From: RGIG4097 sp045613765 | GTDB lineage: Bacteria; Bacillota; Clostridia; Christensenellales; CAG-917 | Length of the DNA: 64,000 bases | Assembly (NCBI GenBank): GCA_045613765.1 | Contig: JAZLBO010000018.1 | Location: 1 to 64,000 of the forward strand | Direction: 5' to 3' | Shown: in pieces, positions 56,235 through 64,000 of the stretch | Layout of the letters: the number at the start of each line of letters is the position of its first letter | Numbering within the stretch: position 1 is the first letter of the stretch | Translations under genes and position numbers: made by a program | The notes under the pieces: model-generated | What the model saw: only the letters and a program-made list of their open reading frames with translations | What the model was told of the DNA's origin: nothing | The model's database searches: none

Positions 56235-58580
56235 TTAGACGAGTTGATATGTTGCAAAGTATGTGAGTTCGGGGAATGTCACGTCTGACCAGTCAATTGC
56301 GCTGTCTGATGACACAAGACCTGCTGAGAAGCTGACCTTGATGTAATCGCTGCCGTTTGAAAGTTCGATTGAACCTGTGAGGTCTGACTTGATTTCTGCC
56401 TTGATACCTGTGCTCATGAGATCCATGAAGATATCTGAGCCAACCCAATCACTTTGACCGAATGTTTCTGTTGCCCATTCTTTTGCGTTCCAATCTTCGC
56501 TATCTGCCATTGTGAAGAGACCAACAAGGTTCTTTGCAGGATTGCCGTAACAGAGTTCTTCGAGTGATGTAGGACCAACTGCATTGGGTGAATCAAAGAG
56601 ATCTGTCATGAATTCGCCGATATCGTCGATGTCAACTTCAAGACCATCTGTACCAAATTCGCCATTGACGACTTCACTGATTGCTGTGAGGAGTGTCATA
56701 AGGTCAGGTTGCCATGCTGCTTCGAGAACTTCGTCGATTGTGCTGTCGCCTTCTGCTGCTGATTCTGAGCCACCGAGGTAACCCATGATAACGCCTGCGA
56801 GATCGCCAAGGATTTGTGTACCGTGCAACTTGATGTCAGCAAGTGTGATGTCTGTGATTGCAACACCATTTGACATTGTGAGAGCAGGATTGATTGTGAA
56901 GCTTGTTGCGTTGACAAGTGCATCTGCATCTGCAAATGTTTCTGCGTATGCTGCATTTGCGACTGTAAGAACAAGGCCTTGGAGCCATTCATCAGGTTCA
57001 CCTGTGACTGTTGTTGCATTTGCAAGGCTCTTGAGAAGGAGTGAAACGCCTTCTTCAACGATAAATGCTACGATTTCGCTTGAACCGTCAACACTGAGTG
57101 CGAGGTTTGAACCGTCAAATGTAAGTCTTGCGATTTCTGCACCGTTGTGCTTAATTGATGCATAGACTCTTGTGCCATTGTCTGTTTCATTGATGAAGTC
57201 GATTTGGCCTCTAAGTGCCATTTCGTATGTGCCTGCGAAATCTTGGACGTTGTCGCCAACTGCAACTACGAGTGCGCCTTCGCTGATTTCAATGTTGAGT
57301 GCTGTGTTGATTTCAAAGTTTTCTTTGAAGTTTGCTTTGTTGACACCAAAGACGGTTGCTGCTTCTGCTGCATCAACACCCTTGATTGCCATATCGTTGA
57401 CACGGATTGAAACTCTGAAAGGATCGTCGTTTGTATCAAGGCCAACGTTCATACCAAAGCTGCCGAGTTGACCATCTTCAACTGTGTATTCAAGTGAGAG
57501 TTCATTGAGGCTTGTGAGGACTTCGCCAAGACCCATAGGAAGTTCGACCATTGTGCCGACCAAACCGAGAACTGTGTCAATAAGACCACCGGTTGCAAAG
57601 TCAAGACCTGCTGTTTGCTTGTTGCCGTCAACTGTAACGTTGGGGAAGATGACGGGACCAACGCTCATGAGAAGGTCGAGGATTGCTGTGTCGCTTTCTG
57701 CAAGTGCATCGGGATCGATTTCTGTGTATTCGATTTGCATGTCTTCTGCAAGACCTGAGAACATGCTGTTTGCCATATCAAGATACATTGCGATGTCAGG
57801 GCTGCCGAGAAGTTCGCCAATGTTGATACCGAGAAGACCTGTCACTGCATTGATGGGCTTGTCAAGGTTCCAGTTTGCGCCGAAATCTTCAACGAGGTTG
57901 TTGATGATGCCCATGATTGTTTCTTGTGCGATAAGGGGAAGACCTGCAACTGCTTCTTCGCCGAGGAGTTCTTCAAATGTTGTGTTGAGAATGCTGTTGA
58001 GCATAGGTGCAACGTCATTGTTGTAGTTGTAGTCAACGGGGACAACGATTGATTGACCAAGTGCTTCAATGTAGAAGTTCATATTGTCATCAAGGAAGTA
58101 GTAGATTGTGGCAATATTCACATTGTTGTCATGATCGTAAAGACCAATTTTTGCTGCACTGTGTGCGCCTTCGTTTGTTCTGTCGAGAACAAGAGCAATC
58201 TTGACACCGAGGTCTGCGAGCATATCGCTGCCGTTTGCAAGAGCAATGCTCATATCCATTTCGACTGCGAGATCTTCTTCATCTGTGATTTCTGTGCCAC
58301 CGATGGGTGCTGCGCTATCCCAAAGGCCTTGGAAGAATGCTGCTGTGTCACCGGAGTTGTTTCCACCACCTGCTGTGTAAGGTGCTTTACATTTGTCGCA
58401 TTTGCCGTCTTTGTTTTTGTCAACGTGTTTGCATGTAAATTCTTCCTTACATGTGTCGCAAACCTTGTTGCCATCTTCGTCAATGTGTTGTTCACAGGGC
58501 TTTACACAAGCAACAAGTGAAAATGCAAGGACGAGAATCAAGACTACTGCGAGCAATGACTTGATACCAAATTTTTTCAT
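56235..58580 (-). CDS. Very large lipoprotein of unknown function
   Basis: A 781-residue lipoprotein. The signal peptide ends SLVAC (Cys25). Directly after it are two Cys/His segments, HIDEDGNKVCDTC and CKHVDKNKDGKCDKCK, a motif type common in clostridial surface proteins. A Gly/Asn linker (about 70-77) follows. The remaining 700 residues are acidic, rich in Leu, Ile, Ala and Asn, with many predicted beta strands and helices and no family I recognise. A promoter lies at 58709-58737. The leader of about 120 nt is AT-rich. It is monocistronic with a terminator. It may be a substrate-binding or surface-adhesion protein, which is inference. Confidence 0.75.
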   Translation of the reverse strand: MKKFGIKSLLAVVLILVLAFSLVACVKPCEQHIDEDGNKVCDTCKEEFTCKHVDKNKDGKCDKCKAPYTAGGGNNSGDTAAFFQGLWDSAAPIGGTEITDEEDLAVEMDMSIALANGSDMLADLGVKIALVLDRTNEGAHSAAKIGLYDHDNNVNIATIYYFLDDNMNFYIEALGQSIVVPVDYNYNNDVAPMLNSILNTTFEELLGEEAVAGLPLIAQETIMGIINNLVEDFGANWNLDKPINAVTGLLGINIGELLGSPDIAMYLDMANSMFSGLAEDMQIEYTEIDPDALAESDTAILDLLMSVGPVIFPNVTVDGNKQTAGLDFATGGLIDTVLGLVGTMVELPMGLGEVLTSLNELSLEYTVEDGQLGSFGMNVGLDTNDDPFRVSIRVNDMAIKGVDAAEAATVFGVNKANFKENFEINTALNIEISEGALVVAVGDNVQDFAGTYEMALRGQIDFINETDNGTRVYASIKHNGAEIARLTFDGSNLALSVDGSSEIVAFIVEEGVSLLLKSLANATTVTGEPDEWLQGLVLTVANAAYAETFADADALVNATSFTINPALTMSNGVAITDITLADIKLHGTQILGDLAGVIMGYLGGSESAAEGDSTIDEVLEAAWQPDLMTLLTAISEVVNGEFGTDGLEVDIDDIGEFMTDLFDSPNAVGPTSLEELCYGNPAKNLVGLFTMADSEDWNAKEWATETFGQSDWVGSDIFMDLMSTGIKAEIKSDLTGSIELSNGSDYIKVSFSAGLVSSDSAIDWSDVTFPELTYFATYQLV

Positions 58581-58708
58581 AATTATCCTCCTATGAAAAA
58601 CTTAAAATGTTTGTTGATTTTTGGTTGATATTATTGGTTGATATTATAGGACATATTGGCAGTCCACGCGTGCGTACACGTTTATACTATAACCAATATG
58701 GCTTATAC

Positions 58709-58737
58709 ATTATAGTACATTAAAAAATTGGTGTCAA
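58709..58737 (-). promoter_or_regulatory. Sigma-A promoter of the large lipoprotein gene
   Basis: TTGACA (58737-58732), 17 bp, TATAAT (58714-58709) on the minus strand, with transcription starting near 58702. Confidence 0.85.
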
Positions 58738-58747
58738 CCTTGAAGGG

Positions 58748-58858
58748 TCAATCAATTTTTTCCATTTCGGCTTTAAGCCTTGAGTTTTCAAGAGTGATTT
58801 TTGAGATGATTTGATTGGTTTTTGCAGTCAAAATCTCAAAAAAGCCGTTCTTTTCCAA
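58748..58858 (-). CDS. Possible 36-residue helical peptide after the SDR stop codon
   Basis: Directly after the TGA of the SDR gene, the same frame stays open for 39 codons. From a TTG at 58858 it would give 36 residues, LEKNGFFEILTAKTNQIIS followed by KITLENSRLKAEMEKID, with an amphipathic, coiled-coil look. There is no ATG and only a weak GGTGGAT upstream. It could be a tiny coupled gene, a readthrough extension of the SDR or chance; its composition argues mildly for real coding. Confidence 0.3.
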   Translation of the reverse strand: MEKNGFFEILTAKTNQIISKITLENSRLKAEMEKID

Positions 58859-58864
58859 GGGAAA

Positions 58865-59566
58865 TCAATATCCACCACGGATTGAAAGCACTTGACCTGT
58901 GATATAATCTGCCGAGAGCAAAAACATAACTGCTTCTGCAACTTCCTTTGTTGTACATAGTCTGCCAAAGGGAATTTCCTTGACAAAAGCATCAAGTTCT
59001 TCCTTGGTGTACACCTTCATCATATCGGTATCCACTGCGCCGGGTGCAACTGCATTGACTGTGATTTGCGAGGGGGCAAGTTCCTTTGAAAGAGCCTTTG
59101 TAAGCCCAATGACCCCTGCCTTTGATGCAGAATAATGGGTTTCCATACTTGCACCGTCAGTGCCCCACATTGACGCCACGTTGACGATACGTCCGTAGCC
59201 ATTTGAAATCATATAGGGGACAACTGCTCTGCTCACAAAGAAAGTGCCGTCAAGATTGACACCCATCATATTGCGCCAATCTTCATCAGTGATGTCTTGG
59301 AAAAGTTTGTCTTGTGCAATGCCTGCATTGTTGACAAGAAGATCAATCCCACCAAAGTCTTTGACTATTTGTTGAATTGTATTCTCAACACATTTTGAAG
59401 AAGACACGTTGCATTGGTAAGCCTTTGCCCCCACTTCTTTTGCAAGGGCAAGTGCCTTTTCTTCATTGGTATTGTAGGTGAAAGCCACCTTATACTTGCC
59501 TACGGCAAGACGGACGATGGCTTCCCCTATTCCACGGCTTCCACCTGTGATGAGAATTGTCTTCAT
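58865..59566 (-). CDS. Short-chain dehydrogenase/reductase, FabG-like
   Basis: A 233-residue SDR. It has the NAD(P)-binding TGGSRGIG (7-14), VNNAGIA, the catalytic Ser in VNVASMWG and YSASK (Tyr and Lys). The closest common family is 3-oxoacyl-ACP reductase, but no other fatty-acid genes are nearby, so it may reduce another carbonyl. It starts 3 nt after the lipoprotein stop with AAGG very close to the ATG, so translation is likely coupled. It is the last clear gene of the asnS-asnA-aspS cluster. Confidence 0.85.
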   Translation of the reverse strand: MKTILITGGSRGIGEAIVRLAVGKYKVAFTYNTNEEKALALAKEVGAKAYQCNVSSSKCVENTIQQIVKDFGGIDLLVNNAGIAQDKLFQDITDEDWRNMMGVNLDGTFFVSRAVVPYMISNGYGRIVNVASMWGTDGASMETHYSASKAGVIGLTKALSKELAPSQITVNAVAPGAVDTDMMKVYTKEELDAFVKEIPFGRLCTTKEVAEAVMFLLSADYITGQVLSIRGGY

Positions 59567-59569
59567 ACC

Positions 59570-60985
59570 TTATTTGTTTTCTGCTTCTTCTTTGGCTTCC
59601 TTGTCTGCGTCGTTCATGATGCCAAGCATTTCTGTTTCTTTGACGATTTCGCCTGAGAGAAGGTTTGCTGTGTGGATATAGTTGTAATCATCACTGTCAA
59701 AGAAGACAAAGACGAGTTGATCGTTGAGTTCAACGAATTCAAGGCTCAACCATGATGAATTGAACTTGACTTCTGCAACAACCTTTTCATTGCTTGTGCC
59801 ATCAATGTTGATTGCATAAACCTTGCCACCTGTGCTGTCTGTATAGTAAACAACGCCATTGAGAATCTTTTGGACTGTCACTGCTTTGCCGATGACGGGT
59901 GTTGCTTCTGTGGTGATGCCTTCTGCTGAGTTTGCAAGATAGATCTTTGAGTTGATTGTCACAAGTGCACCGTCATTGTATCCAATAGGATAAATTGTTG
60001 CGTATGCAGAACTTGTTGTAAGTGTTCTTTCTTGGCTCTTGTCAAAGCCTGCACCAAACTTAACCTTGTTGACAAACAAACCTGCTGTTGTTTCTGCGCT
60101 TTCAATCCAGTTGGACTTTGCATAGTAAAGAACTGCAGAGTCACCTTCAATTTGCATTGAGATGAGTTTGTAGCTGAAGACCTTTGTTGAGAAGAATTCT
60201 GTATAGTTTTCCTTTTCGCTTTCTTCAAGGTATGTGAGTTTGTCTGCAAGGACTTTTTCTTCTGTGCCATCAACTTTGATTGACTTCATTGTGTTGCAGA
60301 ATTCATAACTTGTGTCGCCAGTTTCTGTTTGTGTGAAGTAGATGTAATCACTGTTGATATCCCAGACAACCGATGCTGCATTTTCAACGAGAGTGCCACT
60401 GACAACGCCTGCTGCGCTCATTGAACTGCCGTTATCTTTCATTGCGCTGTGGTCGATATAGGAAACTGTTGTGCCACTGTAAAGAAGAATTCTTGATTCA
60501 GTGAAAAGATAGTTTGCTGAACGTGTGCCGATTGTTGCAATAAGTTGTGTTGCAGAACCGTCGATCTTTGAACGCATGAAGTCGGTGTGGGTTGTTGATG
60601 CTGTGCCGTTTTTGTCAAGGTCATTGTTGTTTGTTGCGTAGTAGATCCATTGACCAAAAATTGCAAAGCCACCTTGGATTTGCTTGGGGACGACGACAAC
60701 TGCATTGGTGTATGAGCCATCTTGTGCGATTTCTGCTCTTACAATACTGTTTTTGACAGGAACACCAAAGGTGTTGTCGATGGTTTCTGCTGTGTCATAA
60801 CCATTGATGAAGTAAACGTATTTGCCTTGTTTTACAAAGTAGCCACCGTTTGATTCCACATCTGCATTGGGCTCGCCACCACCGACTGATTCCCACTTGA
60901 GAGGGTTACAGCCAACAAAGAGTGTTGCAAACACTGCAACGAGTGCCACAACTGCGATGATGCTTACGAAAAGTTTCTTGTTCAT
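59570..60985 (-). CDS. Lipoprotein with beta-propeller-like (DUF5050-type) domain
   Basis: A 471-residue lipoprotein. The signal peptide ends LFVGC (Cys26). The mature part is beta-rich with repeated strands such as GKYVYFING, GQWIYYATN, SDYIYFTQT, NGVVYYTDS and GKVYAINIDGTSNE. These resemble the DUF5050 beta-propeller repeats of clostridial surface proteins. The tail is acidic (KEAKEEAENK). It lies 85 nt downstream of aspS with AGGAG and before the SDR, so it shares a transcript with an aminoacyl-tRNA synthetase, for no obvious functional reason. The ligand is unknown. Confidence 0.75.
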   Translation of the reverse strand: MNKKLFVSIIAVVALVAVFATLFVGCNPLKWESVGGGEPNADVESNGGYFVKQGKYVYFINGYDTAETIDNTFGVPVKNSIVRAEIAQDGSYTNAVVVVPKQIQGGFAIFGQWIYYATNNNDLDKNGTASTTHTDFMRSKIDGSATQLIATIGTRSANYLFTESRILLYSGTTVSYIDHSAMKDNGSSMSAAGVVSGTLVENAASVVWDINSDYIYFTQTETGDTSYEFCNTMKSIKVDGTEEKVLADKLTYLEESEKENYTEFFSTKVFSYKLISMQIEGDSAVLYYAKSNWIESAETTAGLFVNKVKFGAGFDKSQERTLTTSSAYATIYPIGYNDGALVTINSKIYLANSAEGITTEATPVIGKAVTVQKILNGVVYYTDSTGGKVYAINIDGTSNEKVVAEVKFNSSWLSLEFVELNDQLVFVFFDSDDYNYIHTANLLSGEIVKETEMLGIMNDADKEAKEEAENK

Positions 60986-61070
60986 AATATACTCCTGATT
61001 TTGCTACGATTTATTATTCTGGCTTTCGCCTAAGTTTTCTTGAGTTGGGACACAAAGTGTCCTATTGCTA

Positions 61071-62834
61071 TTATTCTTTGCTCTTGTCTTCTTCTTTGAC
61101 GTCGAGTTTGATGTGGACATCACGGAGTTGTTGTTCTGTGACAACACTGGGTGCGCCCATCAAGATATCTCTTGCATTTCTGTCCATGGGGAAGACAATG
61201 ATTTCTCTAATGCTTTGTTCTGCTGCAAGGAGCATAACCATACGGTCAACACCGGGTGCGATACCTGCGTGGGGAGGTGCGCCAAACTTAAATGCATTGT
61301 AGAGTGCAGAGAATTTTTGTTCGATTACGTCAACACCATATCCTGCGATTTCAAATGCTCTTTCCATAATTGCAGGTTCGTGGTTTCTCACTGCGCCACT
61401 TGAAAGTTCAACGCCATTGACAACACTGTCATATTGGTATGCAAGGATTTCAAGAGGATCTTGTGTGTTGAGTGCTTCAAGTCCACCTTGGGGCATACTG
61501 AAGGGGTTGTGACTGAATTCAATTTGACCTTCGTCATTGAGTTCGTACATGGGGAAGTCAACAATCCAACAGAAACGGAAGGCGTCCTTTTCAAGAAGAT
61601 CAAATCCAACACCCAGTTCGGTACGGAGATAACCTGCTTGTTTCCATGCGATATTCTTGTCTTCTGCAACAAGTGCTACAAATGCGCCTGCCTTCAAATC
61701 AAGTCTTTCAACAAGTGCATCTTTGACGTCAACTGCAAACTTTGAAATGCCACCAGCAAGTTCGCCTTGTTCATCAAGTTTGAACCAGTACATACTGCTT
61801 GCGCCATTGAGTTTCATCTTTTCTGTCAATGCATCAATAAACTTTCTGCCTGCGTTGACACCGTTGACTGCGATTGCCTTGATAACTTTGCCCTTTTCAA
61901 AGAAAGGTGCTTTTTCTTCAAGAATATCTGTGACTTCCTTGATGATAAGGGGGTTTCTAAGGTCGGGCTTATCTGAGCCGTAATCACGGATTGCATCTGC
62001 GTACTTGATGCGACGGAAAGGTCCTTTGTCAACAGAATATCCCTTGGGACTGAATTCTGCAAAGACGCCTGACAAAACTTCTTCCATAACTTCAAAGACG
62101 TCGTCTTGTGTTGCAAAGCACATTTCTGTGTCAAGTTGATAGAATTCGCCGGGGCTACGGTCTGCTCTTGCGTCTTCATCTCTAAAGCAAGGGGCAATTT
62201 GGAAGTATCTGTCAAAGCCCGAAGTCATAAGCAACTGCTTATATTGTTGGGGTGCTTGGGGCAATGCATAAAATCTGCCGGGGTGCAATCTTGAAGGCAC
62301 GATAAAGTCACGTGCGCCTTCAGGTGATGAACTTGTAAGAATAGGTGTGGTGATTTCAAGGAATCCCATATCCGTCATCTTTCTACGAAGCCAACTGACC
62401 ACTTTTGCACGGAAAACGATTTTATCCTTAACTTCAGGGTTTCTAAGGTCGAGGAAACGATATTTAAGACGAGTGTCTTCTCTTGATGATGTGCTTGTTG
62501 CCACTTCAAAAGGAAGTTGCTCGTAGCACTTGCCAAGGATCTCGATCTTTTCGGGTTCAATTTCGATCATGCCTGTGGGCATATCGGGGTTGGGTGAGGA
62601 GCGAAGAATAACCTTGCCTTCAACTGAAAGTGTTGATTCACGAGGGATTTCTCTCACTTGTGCCTTCATATCTTCATCTGCAACAACCACTTGGGTGTAG
62701 CCATAGAAGTCACGAAGGACAAAGAAGATAACTGCTCCAAGGTCACGTGTTGATGAAAGCCAGCCACAAAGTTTGACTTTTTGACCAACGTTTTGTTCTG
62801 TAAGTTCGCCACAGTTGTGAGTTCTCAGTTTCAT
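61071..62834 (-). CDS. aspS: Aspartyl-tRNA synthetase (bacterial type)
   Basis: A 587-residue class IIb synthetase that charges tRNA-Asp. The N-terminal OB-fold anticodon domain starts RTHNCGELTEQNVGQKVKLC. The catalytic core has FLEITTPILTSSSPEGARDF (motif 1 region), FRDEDARADRSPGEFYQLD (motif 2) and GIAPGVDRMVMLL (motif 3), with a GAD insertion domain between. Full bacterial length. With only one AspRS and a local asnA and asnS, the organism probably makes Asn-tRNA directly. Confidence 0.98.
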   Translation of the reverse strand: MKLRTHNCGELTEQNVGQKVKLCGWLSSTRDLGAVIFFVLRDFYGYTQVVVADEDMKAQVREIPRESTLSVEGKVILRSSPNPDMPTGMIEIEPEKIEILGKCYEQLPFEVATSTSSREDTRLKYRFLDLRNPEVKDKIVFRAKVVSWLRRKMTDMGFLEITTPILTSSSPEGARDFIVPSRLHPGRFYALPQAPQQYKQLLMTSGFDRYFQIAPCFRDEDARADRSPGEFYQLDTEMCFATQDDVFEVMEEVLSGVFAEFSPKGYSVDKGPFRRIKYADAIRDYGSDKPDLRNPLIIKEVTDILEEKAPFFEKGKVIKAIAVNGVNAGRKFIDALTEKMKLNGASSMYWFKLDEQGELAGGISKFAVDVKDALVERLDLKAGAFVALVAEDKNIAWKQAGYLRTELGVGFDLLEKDAFRFCWIVDFPMYELNDEGQIEFSHNPFSMPQGGLEALNTQDPLEILAYQYDSVVNGVELSSGAVRNHEPAIMERAFEIAGYGVDVIEQKFSALYNAFKFGAPPHAGIAPGVDRMVMLLAAEQSIREIIVFPMDRNARDILMGAPSVVTEQQLRDVHIKLDVKEEDKSKE

Positions 62835-62901
62835 AATTCCTTCTGTTTATTGAAAAAAATTTATTTTTTGTTTTTGTTTATTTTGAGTATTTTGTTGTTT
62901 T

Positions 62902-63912
62902 TTAGAGCAAATGCACGCCCTTTTCTTCGCAAGTACTGATCATACTATCAGGCCAAAGGCTTGCTTGGACTTCCCCAATGTGTGCTTTTTGAAGGATAAG
63001 CATACAAAGTCGTGATTGTCCAATTCCGCCGCCTATCGTCAAAGGCAACTGTCCTGCAACAACTTGCTTGTGATAGTCAAATCTCAGTCTATCTTCTGCA
63101 CCTGCCATTTTCAGTTGGCGCATAAGTGCGTCGCTATCAACTCTTATGCCCATTGATGAGATTTCAAGGCTGTCATCAAGGACACTATCATAAAAGAGAA
63201 TATCTCCGTTGAGATCCCAATCATCGTAGTCGGGTGCTCTGCCGTCATGGGGTTTGCCATTTGACAAAGGTGCGCCTATCTTCATCAAAAATACTGTGCC
63301 GTATTCCTTGGCGATTGCTCTTTCTCTTTCGTGAGCTGTAAGATCGGGGTAGAGTGCCAAGAGTTCTTCCGTTGTGATGAACTTCACTTCTCTTTTGAGA
63401 TTTGTGCTCAACACGGGGAAAGCCTTTTTTGTTTCCTCAAGAGTGTCACATATTGAGCCTACAATACGGAGAACAACCTTTTTTAAGAAGTCTTCCTTTC
63501 GTTGCTCACGGCAGATGACCATTTCCCAATCCCATTGGTCAACGTATATTGAGTGTACGTTGTCGCAGTTGTCATCTCTGCGAATAGCGTTCATATCCGT
63601 ATAGAGCCCTTCGCCACATTGAAAACGATATTTTTTGAGAGCAATTCTTTTCCACTTTGCAAGGGAGTGGACGATTTCTGCCTCCACACCGTCTTGTTCC
63701 TTCACTTCAAAGCGCACTGCTCTTTCCACACCATTAAGGTCGTCGTTGACACCAGTATGACTGCGTACAATAATTGGTGCAGATATACGCTCAAAACCAA
63801 AGTTCTTGACAAAGTTGCGTTGGAAAGCATCCTTGACAAACTTGATTGCCTTTTCGGTTTCTCTCACGTTCATATTGGGTGTGTAGTTTTCAGGTATATA
63901 CAATTTGCTCAT
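62902..63912 (-). CDS. asnA: Ammonia-dependent asparagine synthetase (AsnA)
   Basis: A 336-residue enzyme making asparagine from aspartate, ATP and ammonia; it is structurally related to class II synthetases. The signatures are YIPENYTPNMNVRETEKAIK, RISAPIIVRSHTGVNDDLNG, VDQWDWE and the C-terminal LTIGGGIGQSRLCM. Length fits the family. No strong ribosome-binding site is seen. It starts 26 nt after the putative asnS stop and 67 nt before aspS, grouping asparagine synthesis with Asn and Asp charging. Confidence 0.97.
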   Translation of the reverse strand: MSKLYIPENYTPNMNVRETEKAIKFVKDAFQRNFVKNFGFERISAPIIVRSHTGVNDDLNGVERAVRFEVKEQDGVEAEIVHSLAKWKRIALKKYRFQCGEGLYTDMNAIRRDDNCDNVHSIYVDQWDWEMVICREQRKEDFLKKVVLRIVGSICDTLEETKKAFPVLSTNLKREVKFITTEELLALYPDLTAHERERAIAKEYGTVFLMKIGAPLSNGKPHDGRAPDYDDWDLNGDILFYDSVLDDSLEISSMGIRVDSDALMRQLKMAGAEDRLRFDYHKQVVAGQLPLTIGGGIGQSRLCMLILQKAHIGEVQASLWPDSMISTCEEKGVHLL

Positions 63913-63938
63913 ATTTTGTCATCTACAAAGTAGATTTA

Positions 63939-64000
63939 TTACATCAAGTCGCCTGTTGTTCTTGCGTAGAGTTGTACGTCACGGATGTTTGCAATGCCTG
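63939..64000 (-). CDS. asnS: C-terminal end of a class II synthetase, probably AsnRS (partial)
   Basis: Only the last 20 residues lie in the window: AGIANIRDVQLYARTTGDLM, then TAA at 63941-63939. The NIRDV motif followed by Arg-Thr fits the end of motif 3 in asparaginyl-tRNA synthetase (family form NIRDVIPFPRTP). The gene continues beyond 64000. An AspRS-like or other class IIb enzyme is possible, but the neighbouring asnA favours AsnRS. Confidence 0.6.
   Translation of the reverse strand, partial: GIANIRDVQLYARTTGDLM

Noticed and set aside
62835..63938. A T-box leader controlling asnA or aspS
   Set aside because: The gaps before asnA (26 nt) and aspS (67 nt) are too short and show no T-box sequence; any leader would lie upstream of asnS outside the window.

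Overview
The window comes from a moderately AT-rich, low-GC Gram-positive bacterium of the class Clostridia, most likely an uncultivated gut-type lineage. The evidence is a SCIFF (ranthipeptide) precursor next to its radical-SAM maturase, the Firmicutes proteins RqcP and DUF896/YnzC, an ApgM-type 'proposed homoserine kinase', a fused IspDF, a prfB-secA pair, an L10 leader of Firmicutes type, many textbook sigma-A promoters (TTGACN-17-TATAAT) and GGAGG ribosome-binding sites. I see no phage, insertion sequence or CRISPR array. Genus cannot be resolved from the sequence alone.

Region 1 (1-11050) holds carbohydrate and surface functions: a mutarotase-like sandwich protein, a GH20 hexosaminidase, a membrane protein coupled to an HGSNAT-like acyltransferase, a PH-domain protein, a GH127-like protein whose usual zinc ligands seem replaced, ApgM, an esterase and a collagen-like protein. 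A compact small-RNA candidate with its own promoter and terminator lies at 1446-1517.

Region 2 (11131-36451) is a minus-strand run of core information genes. In transcription order it is rpoB-rpoC-metK, recD2-comF, secA-prfB, then L7Ae-rpsL-rpsG-fusA-tuf-rpmG-secE-nusG-rplK-rplA and, after its own promoter and L10 leader attenuator, rplJ-rplL. The usual Firmicutes order (rpmG...rplL before rpoBC, then rpsL...tuf) is rearranged.

Region 3 (36452-52715) is mixed: rqcP, an endonuclease/exonuclease/phosphatase lipoprotein, a divergent XRE regulator and zinc-ribbon membrane protein sharing two matching operators, ispDF, a pair of large membrane proteins (one ending in a Cys/Asp-rich tail), gdhA, the SCIFF peptide and maturase, a PLP decarboxylase-like enzyme, an MBL-fold protein and a metallophosphoesterase.

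Region 4 (52716-64000) has tRNA-Ala and tRNA-Ile with repeated copies of the tRNA-Ile 3' end and terminator, rubrerythrin, a probably leaderless ung, DUF896, an EVE-like fragment, a malQ pseudogene, a very large lipoprotein, and the cluster asnS (partial)-asnA-aspS-lipoprotein-SDR, which links asparagine synthesis and charging with aspartyl-tRNA synthesis. A mosaic intergenic repeat family occurs at about 84-375, 19975-20185 (inverted) and 39050-39425. The best leads are the XRE operator pair, the SCIFF peptide with Gly where the characterised acceptor Thr would be, the Cys/Asp-tailed membrane protein and its partner, the tRNA-linked repeats and the small-RNA candidate.
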